From Symsagittifera roscoffensis (Eukaryota > Xenacoelomorpha > Acoela > Convolutidae): a stretch of DNA of 64,000 nt. The stretch covers positions 3,544,166 through 3,608,165 of the forward strand of contig NC_087069.1 in assembly GCF_963678635.1 (NCBI RefSeq), given 5' to 3'. Below the pieces are notes generated by a model. It made no database searches. It saw only the letters and a program-made list of their open reading frames with translations, and had not been told where the DNA came from. A program made the translations under genes and the position numbers. Positions 39,078 to 49,670 of the stretch are shown here, piece by piece (positions within the stretch are counted from its first letter, which is position 1; every line of letters starts with the position of its first letter).

Positions 39078-40065
39078 ATCGATATCTCAAAAATCGCGAC
39101 TTGTGGGGGGATCAAAATATCGCTATTTTGACCCTAAAAACCGGTCTGTTTTCGTTGTTTTTCACTGAAAAACGATACGATATAAGACTATTAATATAGG
39201 CTATATAAGTAATAATATTAGTAATACTATACCCCTCCGGGTTTGTTTATTATCCGAATTAAGGTGCTTAACTCGGATATTCGCAGTTCGGTGAAGGGTC
39301 ACTACAGTGCAGCACTGTCGAGCCCCCCACAGATTACTACCTTACTTTTTGTACCAAAAGGGATACAAAACTTGTTAACGATACCCAACAGTCGATTGTT
39401 GTTGTCGTTGGGCCCCTTCTTGTTGCTCCTTGTACTGCTTGCCGGATCGGTCTTCACCCAGGACCCTTCCGAATTGAGCGCAAATCAGCTGACCCTTCCG
39501 GATTGAGCGCAATTTATCATTAACGTGCTTAAATGCTCAAATCCTACAGTACAAGCCTCACAAACGGGCTACAAAACTGATCATCGTAACGATCCTGACT
39601 GATATAAATGCCTGTAATAACAATATATCTATCAACAACAAACGGGGGGGGTTGAATCACATCTTGTCTGGGGGGATGATTTCTACTGATTTTTTACTTT
39701 TTTTTACTGTTTTTGGTTTTTTCGGTTATTTTTTATGTTTTTTGTTTTTCTTGGTACTATACTACTTTTTGTTTGGTTTTGCTTATATCTTTAAAAGTTT
39801 TTGGTCACAAACCACTCAGGGGATGAGGGGTTCATGATTCCCCCCACCCTTCCTGGTTCGTGAATTTTCGGTCTTAACTAGGTTAAAAAACTATTCACGG
39901 TAATCCGGAAGGCTTCCGCGTTCCGAACTACCCTTCCGCCCCGGCAGTTTAGGCCTATTAAGGGCGTTAATGTGAGCATCCGCTCGGCGCGGAGTGCTCG
40001 TTAACGGTTCCGCCGGTCATGATGTTATGAAAGAATAACACCCAGGAGCGCCATAAAAACATACA
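39078..40065 (-). other. LTR-proximal leader
   Basis: Untranslated leader next to the 5' LTR. It has further motif copies (CCCCTCCGGG near 39233, CCCTTCCGAATT and CCCTTCCGGATT near 39465-39505, AATCCGGAAGGC near 39903). A T-rich stretch at 39680-39800 could be read as a hydrophobic + strand peptide but is more likely simple sequence. Confidence 0.6.
40041..40053 (-). promoter_or_regulatory. Primer-binding-site candidate
   Basis: The element strand reads TGGCGCTCCTGGG starting 12 nt after the 5' LTR. A TGG start fits the CCA end of a tRNA and TGGCGC occurs in many gypsy PBSs, but the distance is larger than usual and I cannot name the tRNA. Confidence 0.35.
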
Positions 40066-40987
40066 TGTAACATTCGCCCGGAAGATACATATCGACGGAT
40101 AACAAAACTAAGTCTTAAGACGACTGGCTAGCGTCTAAACAGAGCTTTGCATGTTTTTCACCGTCTCTACCAAGCCAGTACTTTTCGGTGGTCTTTCTTA
40201 CATCAGGTCGACAAAAACGTTACTGTTCTCCGGCTTCGACCAGAACGCTCAAATTAACTGAATTACATGCAAAATTAGTGAGCTCATGGCTGGGTCTCAG
40301 TATCCCCAGACCACGAGGTCACTCCTAAAAACAGGGCTACTACTCATTATATTACTATTGTTTTTGTTCAGTAGATAAAAATCATCATCTCCATCGAAGA
40401 TGGATCAACCCTTTCCCCCACTCCTAGCTTCTCATCCTTATCAAAATGAATCCAGTTATTAATTAAATTCAATTCAGGACATGACAAGAAGCTAAAAGTT
40501 TATATAAAAGGCTAAAAGTTCCAGTCCCGAAACCCTTCCGGATTCTTGAATCCAGTGAATCAAGCTCCTCAAGTTCAATTTCACGCCAATCCGGAAGGCT
40601 GGTTCTCACCCTTCACCGTTGTTGGCAACGGCCTTGCAACTATTGTAGCAGCACAATAGTTGCAACTTGGAACGTTCTCTGCAATTGTAGTTCGTTGTCG
40701 TTTTTCTTTAATCTCGATTTTCGTTCTGTTCACAATCACAGATAAAGTTGTTCTGTTTTTCTTAGTTCTTTTTGCTAAAATGGCCGTTTCTGATGTTTCT
40801 CAGAAATGTTACGTCATCACTTCGAAAATTTAAAATTTTAAAATACGGGAATATCCTGACCTTCACCGTTCTGCCAATCATCCGAATAACGTCGTTAATC
40901 CTTCGAAATCATCAACTCGGAAGGCTTACTGCTAAAAATTCGAAGTCTGCATAAATTGCATTTTGGCCATTCTGGTCGAATGTCACA
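40066..40987 (-). repeat. 5' LTR of the giant element
   Basis: In coding direction this is the upstream LTR that should carry the promoter. It differs from the other LTR at about six positions, for example T versus C in TACTACTYATTAT and A versus G in ACGTCRTTAATCC. Its outer end is followed by CTCTAAAAATC. Confidence 0.95.
40501..40510 (+). promoter_or_regulatory. TATA-box-like sequence in the LTR
   Basis: TATATAAAAG is an excellent TATA match on the + strand, antisense to the element and pointing towards Rab18, whose ATG is 1.4 kb downstream. Because TTATATAA is self-complementary, it may also serve the minus strand. The other LTR has it at 15084-15093. Confidence 0.4.
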
Positions 40988-41100
40988 CTCTAAAAATCTC
41001 CCATTGGAGATACTCCACACAAGACCGATGCCATTTAACATGAAACTATTTAATAAGTTTCATGAAACTATTTAATTCTATTTAATAAGTTTATCACAAC

Positions 41101-41246
41101 AATTTCCCTCAAGTTGGCATTGCTGAAGGTGGAGGCCTACCATTGAGTCTGCTTTCTTATGTTCCTCAATTCTAGTGGTCAAATGTCGAACAGTTTGTCC
41201 GACATAGATGGAAGTGCATCAACTACGTGACAGTTTATAAACCTCT
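41101..41246 (-). pseudogene. Penelope-like element GIY-YIG endonuclease relic
   Basis: The minus strand encodes a short block reading IYVGQTVRHLTTRIEEHK followed after about nine residues by HLQQC. This is the typical spelling of the GIY-YIG-type endonuclease that ends Penelope-like retroelements. A stop codon precedes it and nothing else of the element is recognisable. It is cut off exactly where the Rab18 upstream region begins (CTCTTGACTTCTCTGAGG). Confidence 0.6.
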
Positions 41247-41879
41247 CTTGACTTCTCTGAGGTCATCAGGCTGACTTCAGTGATGGGAAACATTTTTCTA
41301 GTTTTTTTTTGTGAAAACTAGAGTTTATATTGTTCCACATTTCTTTTTATATTATCTTGTTAGTATCCAACGGTGCTATTTTTTCTTTTGAGGGTATACA
41401 ACAACAACAACACTGCGATAACCTATGGTAAGCTCTCATGGAAGGATTTCAAAGTTATTTGATTTTTTCTCTGATTTCTGTATCAATAATCTGATATTAC
41501 TTTGGTTATTTAATAATGTGAAAAACTGAAATTTTGTGAAGGTAACCTGAATTTGACTTTGACTTGCTTCTTGGAATTACTTTCAATTTGCTAATAAATA
41601 GTTCTTTTTTGTTCAGTCCGATTCTATCATCGAATTTCACACTCGTCGGAAGTGTATTTTCTAGTGCGAATGCCTGTTCCCTTATTTATTAAATTACAAT
41701 GGTTTTTTTGAATGGATGAAACGACAAAGAAATAGTGTAGTAGTTTCGGCTACCATGATAATTTTTGACTTCCTGGCTTATGGTGCGTTAATCTTCGTAC
41801 AGAATTGTTTCTCGAGTAAGCGCATTTTTTCAGTGAGAGCAATGCATAGTTATTCATACTATTAAATCTCAATCGAGAA
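41247..41879 (+). promoter_or_regulatory. Rab18 upstream/promoter region
   Basis: This is the parental version of the 5' part of each array unit, with small differences such as CAACAACAACAACA near 41399. It is the immediate 5' flank of the Rab18 ATG. No clear TATA is recognised. Its inclusion with the exons in every array unit means the copies may still carry promoter activity. Confidence 0.5.
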
Positions 41880-41953
41880 ATGGAATCCGGAGAAACGCCA
41901 ATTACTACTTTGAAACTCCTCATCATTGGAGATAGTGGAGTTGGCAAATCTAG
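41880..41953 (+). CDS. Rab18: Rab18 exon 1
   Basis: 74 nt encoding the start and the P-loop up to GVGKS, ending in phase 2 before GTCTGG. The ATG is preceded by AATCTCAATCGAGAA, a sequence preserved in the pseudogene copies. The frame continues correctly into exon 2: the last AG joins T to form a serine codon. Confidence 0.95.
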
Positions 41954-42030
41954 GTCTGGTTTTTATGAGAAAATAACTTTTAATTTCATTTTAATGCTTT
42001 TCTTATGTTGGGTATTTTGTTTATTCTTAG

Positions 42031-42148
42031 TTTGCTTCTGCGGTTCACAGATGACAATTTTGACCCAGATCATGCTGCAACAATTGGAGTTGATTTTAAG
42101 GTCACAACATTGACAGTGAACGGCAATTCGTCAAAGCTTGCAATATGG
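42031..42148 (+). CDS. Rab18: Rab18 exon 2
   Basis: 118 nt after TTATTCTTAG. It encodes the helix after the P-loop (LLLRFTDDNF), switch I (ATIGVDFK) and the strand ending KLAIW. The donor is GTGAGG. The intron before it is only 77 bp. Compare copies A-E, where the threonine of ATIGVDF is always changed. Confidence 0.95.
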
Positions 42149-42214
42149 GTGAGGTTTAGCTGTTTAAGCTTCCAATTGGCTGAAACGAGATGATTGTTTC
42201 CCAATTTTGTTTAG

Positions 42215-42287
42215 GATACAGCTGGACAAGAAAGGTTTCGCACACTAACTCCGAGTTATTATCGAGGAGCTCAGGGTTGTATTTTAG
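42215..42287 (+). CDS. Rab18: Rab18 exon 3
   Basis: 73 nt after [27 protein letters not shown], then AQGCIL, ending in phase 1 before GTATGT. It holds the catalytic glutamine of the DTAGQ box and switch II. The array copies stop inside this exon after CGCACAC. Confidence 0.95.
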
Positions 42288-43617
42288 GTATGTGTTTTAC
42301 CGATGTACCTTTTTACTAATCCGACCTTTTACCAGACCACCATACAATCTGCAATTAAGAAAAGTCAGAAATTATATAGATCCGAAAAGGAAGCAGTTGA
42401 AGCAAATAAAATTTATCTGAGAAACCGTAAAATAATTGACCCTCATTCAGCAGCCTCGGATGAGATATATCCGTAGGTTAAGTGAAGTTGTTTTTGAGCT
42501 GGTGATACGGTTTCGAGTCACGTAGTCGTCACAAAGATTTTGTCTTTTAAATATATTTTGTTTGTCCACGTTGTCTGGTTGTTTTACCCTTGCAGAGGTA
42601 TTGCAGTCGGGTATGAGGCTTTTGTCCCCATACAGAACTCCGTTCACAGGATCTTCATTTTAGAACGTTGCATGTTCTACAGCTGTAGTTAAACAGCTGT
42701 TCTTGAGCTACTGAAAGGATTTTCAGTCTACAGTTGAAAAACATTGATTTTTTAGTTACTTTTTTTCCATGTCAAGTATTTCAATGTTAGAATCTAGTTT
42801 TTTGTGAATTTTTTTCTAATTTTTTTTTGCATTGAAATTCCAGTTTTTTCGGATGCAACGTTTCTGATTGTTTTTGTTTGAAAAGTGCGTGGAAATAGTT
42901 TCAATTTTACTTTTTTTTGTGGTTAAGGTTAGAGCAGTTTCATTGGAAATCGATTCTAGTTGATGTCATAGCGTATTGTTTTCATATGTCAACATTTTTT
43001 CGAAAAAGTTCACATTTTCCAGAAAGGTTTTTTTTGTAATTTTGATTTGCCTTTATACGATAGAAAGTGGCGAATGTCGCACGAGTTTCAGGAGTTTAAT
43101 TCTTTCGGTTTGAAATTTTTGAAAAAAAAAGTTTTATATTTTCTCAAAATTGCGGTAAGTTTTTCGCAGCAATTGTTTGAAGTTCTTGCATTTATTTTTG
43201 AATTTTTTTTCTTTCATTTTGATTCAGTAGTGACTGGTTTATAAAAAGTAGCATTGGTAGATAACCAAGTGGCCATGAGGTGAGACTCAAAAGAGGTAGT
43301 AGGTTTCAATTAAAGGAATTTTGCGTTCAAAGTTTTTTTACTTTTTTGCTTGATTCTTAAAGCTTCATCTTGCGGTTATGTTTCTCTTGTTTGTGCATTG
43401 CATCTTTGCCTCCATGAATATTTTTTTAAAATTATTTATGCAGTTTTTCTTATGACTCAGTAAATATAACTCATATGGTTAAAGTTGACTCCTTGAATAC
43501 GATGGAGGTATGTTTCAATCCTTCTAATTGAATTTTGGAAATTGAAAAAGTTGGAAGAGAAAAAAAATTTCATGGTTAACTTTGTTCAGTAGAACATGAA
43601 TCTAATTGAAGTCGAAA
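42288..43617 (+). other. First part of intron 3
   Basis: AT-rich, with many T runs, and no coding frame. A tRNA-like pol III head lies near 43254-43318. Confidence 0.5.
43254..43318 (+). repeat. tRNA-derived SINE-like head (Leu-CAA type)
   Basis: The A-box-like ATAACCAAGTGG is at 43261-43272, then GAGACTCAAAA as in a leucine tRNA anticodon loop; the B box (AGGTTTCAATTA) is degenerate. The stems do not close, so it is not a working tRNA gene. Confidence 0.45.
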
Positions 43618-45720
43618 ACCAATTGGCAAAGCGATGTAAAGTTTTGAACTTCAATCCCTCCATATTGAAGAATTACCAAGAATTACCAAACATAGATCCC
43701 AGCTACCCCCGTGGATTTCCAATGTTACATCAAATCTTATGAATAAGCTGAAAACAATGAAAAAACGAAAAAGTGTAACTCTTAGCAAATTGATTAAACT
43801 CAAACGCCTTGAAAAGCAAATCTAATTTGAATCCGAGAAAGACCTCGCTGAATATGAAAAATCAGTATTTGAAGGAAGAACGTTTAGTAAAATACAAAAA
43901 TACTTGAAATTTATACGAAAAACACCCTCAATTCGCCCAACAGTAAATTTTGATAAAACAGTAGCGTCAATAAATGTTGAAAAGGCTGAAGTTTTTAATC
44001 AATACTTCGCGTCGGTCTTCAGTAAATCTAATATGCAGCCTGGATATGAATCAAATAACATATTAAACACAGCTAACTACACTGAAGAACAAAAAACCGA
44101 CATATTGTTTGAACTTAATCCTGACAAATCAACTGGACCCGATAAAATTGGAAACACACTTTTAAAAAAGTGTCACAAAACCCTGTGTAAATCACTAAAA
44201 CTGATCTTTCGAACATGAATAAACAAACAATGTTACCCCAGCTACTGAAAAATATGCCAAATAACACCAATATTCAAAGAGGGCAACAAAGCTGATGTAA
44301 CTTGCTACCGTCCCATCAGACTCCTATGTTGTTGCTCAAAAGTCTTAGGAAAACTCCTTTTTGATAAAATTTATTGTTTCTTTCATTCAAAACTCCACAC
44401 TAGTCAACACGGCTTCAGAAAAAGACGATCGGCGACACTGCAACTAATATACTTTCTCGACAAAATATACGAATGCAAAGATATTGAATCTGTCAATGAG
44501 TTAAGTGTTCTTTATCTCGACTTTGCTAAAGCGTTTGACACAGTACCGAGTAGTGTGCTAATTAGCAAATTAAGGTCTCTTGGAATTAGTGGAAACATCT
44601 TAGGACTTCTAAAATCATACTTAAGCCAACGCAAGCAATACGTGCAAATAAGCGGCGCAAAATCAACCCTAAGAAATGTAACCAGCAGTGTTCCCCAAGG
44701 ATCAGTTCTGGGTCCCCTTCTCTTTCTGCATTATTAATAATCTTCCAGAGTGTATGTCCGATATGGACAGTTTCGGGTATGCTGATGATTTCAAAGTAAT
44801 CGGAACAAATCAAGTAGCGATGAACAAGGCGACCGATAACATCCAAGCCTGGCTTAATACAAATATGATGCTACCAAACACAAAAAATTCGCATACTCTT
44901 AACATCAAAGGAAACCTTGAAGCACACTTATGCAATGCCAAACTCATCCCCGTAAAGTCGCAACGTGACCTAGGGCTCATAGTGCAGCAAAACCTAAGTT
45001 GGAATGAAAATTGCAAACGCAGATCGAACACTGCAATGAGCGCCTTATTCCAAATAAAGCGCAATCTAACATCAAATTGTAACTGGAGAATCAAATTGAA
45101 TGCATACACTGGATACATTGTCCCAATTGCTGTATATGCTTCTCAGACATGGTTACCAAATAAAGGAAATTTAGCAGAATTCGAAAAAGTTCGACATCAT
45201 GCAACAAAATGGATAATAGGTTCTGACTTAAGCTATCGAAATCGGTTAATAAAATTGCATATCCTTCCGTTAAGTCTGTATGTTGAATTGCATGATCTCT
45301 TAATGCTTTTATCTATTAAAACAGGTGAATTTGATGTTGAAAGTTCAATTGAAATTGAGACAATATGCGATAATACTCGACAGAGCAATCGAGGTGAATT
45401 CAAATTATCGAAACCGCTGAATAAAACCAACGAAAACTTCTTTCGAAGGACGAAACTACTCTACAACTACGTTTTTCGCGTTTATAAAAGTTTCGGGAAA
45501 TTTCTAAATAAAGCTACTACTAGAACATTTACTGGAACTTTTTCACTAAACAATACACCGAAGAAAATAAATGTACTTGTAGAGTAATATGCAGATGTGG
45601 CAACTGCAATCCTCTCAGTAAAATAAAACTGAACTGAAGATGAACTAAAAAATGGGTGAAAACCCTTGAAACTCTCTAAATTCTGTTTTATTATTATTAT
45701 GATTATTATTTCTATAAGTG
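43618..45720 (+). pseudogene. 5'-truncated LINE, copy 1
   Basis: The endonuclease tail (near 43620-43900) is followed by the linker with EVFNQYFASVFSKSN, the RT start (CYRPI near 44305), LYLDFAKAFDTVP near 44510, SVPQGSVLGPLLF near 44690, FGYADDFK near 44775, and a C-terminal domain ending at 45587. Stops and a frameshift near 44735 break it. The 3' end is a short UTR with a TTATTATTATTATGATTATT tail near 45690-45715. The open 299-codon 3' frame shows that it is not very old. It belongs to the same broad LINE type as 226-1217 but is clearly a different family. Confidence 0.85.
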
Positions 45721-46072
45721 GAGTTGTATTATCAAACACTTCTAATTTTCTAAGAAAAGCTACATATATCATTGAACAGTTTTGTGCAACGTCTGTTCTG
45801 CTTTACCGAAGCAGTCTGAGAAGAGTTACAGCGGCTTAACTAAAGTTCAAACGTAGTCCTGTCTGTTTGTTTATGTTTTTAAATGGGCGCAAATTTCGTA
45901 GTTGGTGGCGGAAAGGAAGTGACTTTTGATTAGAAGTTTCGTTTTGAATAACTAAGTTGTGAGAATTTTTGTCTTGAAAGACAGATTTAATTTTTATACA
46001 AGCATTCTTGCATGCGTTTTGTTATACAGTCAGTTCTCTTGCTTTCCTGGGGTCTGGCGTTGGAAAGATAAG

Positions 46073-46142
46073 GATGGCAATTAATCGAATGGTCAAGGCA
46101 TGGGACTCAAAGTCTGAAAGTAGTGTTTTTGATCCGTGCAGG
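46073..46142 (+). repeat. tRNA-derived SINE-like head
   Basis: GGCAATTAATCGAATGGTC (A-box-like), GGGACTCAAAGTCTG (anticodon-loop-like, CAA), and TTTTTGATCCGTGC (B-box-like). Copies recur near 47672 and 52157 as parts of the larger duplications. Confidence 0.45.
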
Positions 46143-47671
46143 ATTATTTTTGCTTTTAAAACTATAGTGCGGCAATCAACGTTGTTAAGTTGCTTCATAG
46201 GGCGTGATGATTTGTTCTTTTTTGGGACTTTTTTGGAAATTTGGATTGAATTTGTTTTCTTTTACTTGAGTTCATTGCCATTATTTAAAGCAGGGCGAAG
46301 TCCACTATTGAACAGCATAAGAGTAAAGGTCACAAAAATATTATAAGTTTCTAGTTTCGAAAGTGGATTCCAGTATTCGATTTCCTCAGCGAACAAGAAG
46401 TAATTCAGTTTTTTCAAAATGGGTTAATTTTATTTAAAAATGAAAGATCTTTAAGGCCATATAATTTTTCTTGGAATTTTGAAGCAATTGTTGTTGCTTC
46501 TAAAAGCAAGTATTTTTTTTCTGTTTGCTCTCCTTCATTGAGCTTTGTCCAACTATCTGTTGACTATCTTATACTTCTTTTGAATCTGGAATTTTCATTG
46601 CTCTTGTTTTGTTTGTGTTAGCGAAGTGCAGCTTTGCCTATTTTTCAATACCCTTTTCTCAATTTTTCCTGTCGTTCGTAGCTTTTTTGTGCAGGTAAAA
46701 CTTTTCTTCTGCAGTAAAATTTTTATGACGTAATCAATAATGCTCAACTTCAATCCTTCCATAAGTGGAGGTTGTATTATCAAACGATTCAAAGTTTGTC
46801 CTAGCAAAGCTACATGTATCATTGAACAGTTTTGTGCGAAATCGGTTCTGCTTTACCTAAGCAACCTGAAATGAGTTATAGCGGCATGACGAAAGTTTAA
46901 ACGTATTCCTGTCTGTTTGCTCATGTTTTTAAATGGGCGCCAATTTTGTAGTAAATGGGCGCCAATTTCGTAGCTTGTATATTTTATTTTAAAATGAAAG
47001 ATCTTTAAGGCCATATAATTTTTCTTGGAATTTTGAAGCAATTGTTGTTGCTTCTAAAAGCAAGTAATTTTTTTCTGTTTGCTCCTTCATTGAGCTTTGT
47101 CCAACTGTCTGTTGACTATGTTATACTTCTTTTGAATCTGGAATTTTCATTGCTCTGTTTTTGTTTGTGTTAGCGAAGTGCAGCTTTGCCTATTTTTCAA
47201 TACCCTTTTCTCAATTTTTCCTGTCGTTCGTAGCTTTTTTGTGCAGGTAAAACTTTTCTTCTGCAGTAAAATTTTTATGACGTAATCAATAATGCTCAAC
47301 TTCAATCCTTCCATAAGTGGAGGTTGTATTATCAAACGATTCAAAGTTTTTCCTAGCAAAGCTACATGTATCATTGAACAGTTTTGTGCGAAATCTGTTC
47401 TGCTTTACCTAAGCAACCTGAAATGAGTTATAGCGGCATGACGAAAGTTAAAACGTATTCCTGTCTGTTTGCTCATGTTTTTAAATGGGCGCCAATTTCG
47501 TAGTTGATGTCGGAAGTGAAGTGGCTCCTGATAGAAGTTTCGTTTTGAATAACTTAGTTGTAAGAATTTTTGTCTTGAAAGACTGATTTAATTCTAACAC
47601 AAGCATTCTTGCATGCGTTTTGTTATACAGTCAGTTCTCATGCTTTCCTGGGGTCTGGCGTTTGAAAGATA

Positions 47672-47743
47672 AGAATGGCAATTAATCGAATGGTCGGGAC
47701 GTGGGACTCAAAATCTGAAAGTAGTGTTTTTGATCCGTGCAGG
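47672..47743 (+). repeat. tRNA-derived SINE-like head, second copy
   Basis: Duplicate of the 46073 element inside the 1.6 kb nested repeat, with GGGACTCAAAATCTG in the loop region. Confidence 0.45.
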
Positions 47744-48038
47744 ATTATTTTTGCTCTTAAAACTATAGTGTGGCAATCAACGTTGTTAAGTTGCTTTATA
47801 TGTCGTGATGATTTGTTCTTTTTCAGGACTTTTTCGGAATTTTGGATTGACCTTGTTTTCTTTTAGTTGAGTTCATTGCCTTATTTAAAGCAAGGCAAAT
47901 TCCATGTAGCTTTAGTGTCATACAGTCAGTCCACTAACTCGGATATATTGGTGCTCAATTAAAAGCATCAAAACATAGTTTGAGTATTTATGATTTGCTC
48001 AATTCTTTTTTGGTGGCCGGTGTTTTGAAGTTAGCAAT

Positions 48039-48104
48039 GGCATATAGCCGAATGTTCAAGACACGAGACTCGAAACCGGTAGGTAGCAGGTTTGAACCTG
48101 TAGA
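48039..48104 (+). repeat. tRNA-Ser(CGA)-derived SINE-like head
   Basis: ATAGCCGAATGTTCAAG (A box), GAGACTCGAAACC (serine CGA-like loop) and GCAGGTTTGAACCTG (good B box), followed by a T run. Very similar to a class II serine tRNA, but the acceptor stem is not closed. Confidence 0.55.
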
Positions 48105-49670
48105 AATTTTTTGAATATTAGTTTTTAAGTCTTGTATTCATGAAGCAGCAAAAGTGCTTTGTTACTGGTGTTTGTATTATTTTACGAGTCTTCATATGCT
48201 ACAAAGAAATTTACATTTTGTGGAAGTGTTCATCCTTCTTTATAGCAGAATGAGATGATATCACATAGCTAAAGTCTTCTTATTTCAATAGTCAGGCACT
48301 AAAGTTTTGCTATTACGCGAAATGGATTACCTTACGAGAAACAATTTTCATCATAAAATTTGCTTTTGAAATTCCATCAAAAATCACATATAATACGTAT
48401 GGCCAATTTCAAACCCAAGTTTAATAAAGAGACGGAGTTTTTAAAGTTTTCATACTTTTTATCGGATTAAGTCAGTCTGATCGATTCTGGATATATTTAA
48501 TAAAAAACCTTGGAGCTTCGTTTAAAAATGTGAAATTTTTTTTTCTCTAAACTAGCAGAAAAAAGCTATAGCCCAATCGGTCACAGCGGGTATTTTTTGT
48601 TTTGAAACTAGCTGTTTCAAAGGAAATTGGCGGTTCATGACTGATATTTTTTTTAGAAAGAGAATGTGCCTCTTATAGTTTTCGGGAGAGATCTTTGAGG
48701 TTTTTTTGCAAATAAATCAAGTATCGATTGGCTGGTTTTGCTTAACTATTTTTCTCTGAATTTGTTTCAGGTCTGAGTTTTGTGGAACCAATTATACCAT
48801 TAGATATCTGGCTGATATTAAAATCTCAGAAGTTGAACAGATTTTCTAAAGCCAGCTTATTCCGTCTAAAACGCTATCAAAATTTTGGTTCTCGAAAACT
48901 GCTGTGCGAACACTTTTGCTATCTGACTTTATATCCGCTGCATCAAAACTTGCATGATTGTATAGTTAAACAAATTAATGAAGCAGTCTTCGAGCACGAA
49001 AACTTGATAGTGTTATACACGAAATGGGTTACCTTGCGAGAAAAACTTTCACATAGTAAATGTCGCTTTTGAAACGCTACACTTATTTCAGAGAATTTTT
49101 TTCAGGATTTCGGTCAATGTGTAAGATATAGTCACGCATTATGCTAAATCTTTGATTTTTGATCAAAATTTTTTGATTTTTTTTCTGCGTAAAAAGAATT
49201 CTTTGGGTCTCTCAAAAATCTAAAGGCACGTTTTCTTTCAAGCGAAAAAAAATTTCAGCCTCGAGCAGCCAAATTTTTTCAACCATCTTATTTTAAATGG
49301 AAAATTATCAATTTAAACGGCTCCGAGTGAATTTTTTTCTTGTTAATTTTGAAAAAGAAAGGGAACTTTACACTTCGAGTTTCGAAATATTTTGTATGCC
49401 CAGATTTAAATGGATCATTTTTCGGCGCATCAGTCGTACACATAAGTATTGTCTGCTTAGTTACCGCTTTGTTTTGTATTAAAATGCTAGGTTAAGGCCA
49501 AAGATTTTCTCTCTTGGCATGTTTTTTTTCTGAAATGATTCGAGACTATTTGTGATATGTAATTTTGGTAGATGTAGTTTTTTATCATCTTTTTAAAGCT
49601 CCGATGCGGCATATTTTTTGTCGGCTAACCGGCCATGCAGTTACTGTGATGTATGTTAACATTAGGGTTA

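Larger units (their letters stand above)
14649..40987 (-). mobile_element. Giant 26.3 kb Ty3/gypsy-type LTR retrotransposon with extra 3' ORFs
   Basis: Two 922-bp direct LTRs (14649-15570 and 40066-40987, constant offset 25,417) bracket a minus-strand coding unit. In transcription order this is leader, Gag, protease, RT-RNase H-integrase, macro-domain-like ORF, SGNH-like ORF4, ORF5 and ORF6. LTR termini in the coding orientation are TGTGACATTCG and CGAATGTTACA, an 11-bp near-perfect inverted pair. I count about six mismatches between LTRs, and the main frames are long and open, so insertion is recent. No clear target-site duplication is seen; only CTC is shared by the outer flanks. The coding part is visibly less AT-rich than the host DNA. 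No envelope-like ORF with signal peptide or membrane anchor is evident. Confidence 0.95.
43618..49670 (+). repeat. Tandem duplication inside intron 3, copy 1 (6.05 kb)
   Basis: It starts ACCAATTGGCAAAGCGATG and ends where the same words start again at 49671. The LINE part is collinear with copy 2 at an offset of about 6,061. It contains an extra 1.6 kb internal duplication (46010-47610) that copy 2 lacks. Confidence 0.88.
45721..49670 (+). other. Intron 3 sequence with nested repeats
   Basis: No gene is supported. It contains a direct duplication of about 1.6 kb (unit from 46010 to 47610, recurring from 47611), within which 46441-46990 is again repeated at 46994-47540. tRNA-like heads occur near 46073, 47672 and 48039. 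Confidence 0.65.

Noticed and set aside
39652-39837. Hydrophobic + strand ORF of 61 codons in the leader
   Set aside because: Produced by a T-rich tract (Phe/Leu runs), antisense to the element; no signal of selection or a start context.
14641-40998. Target-site duplication of the LTR element
   Set aside because: Flanks share only CTC next to the LTRs; too short to claim.
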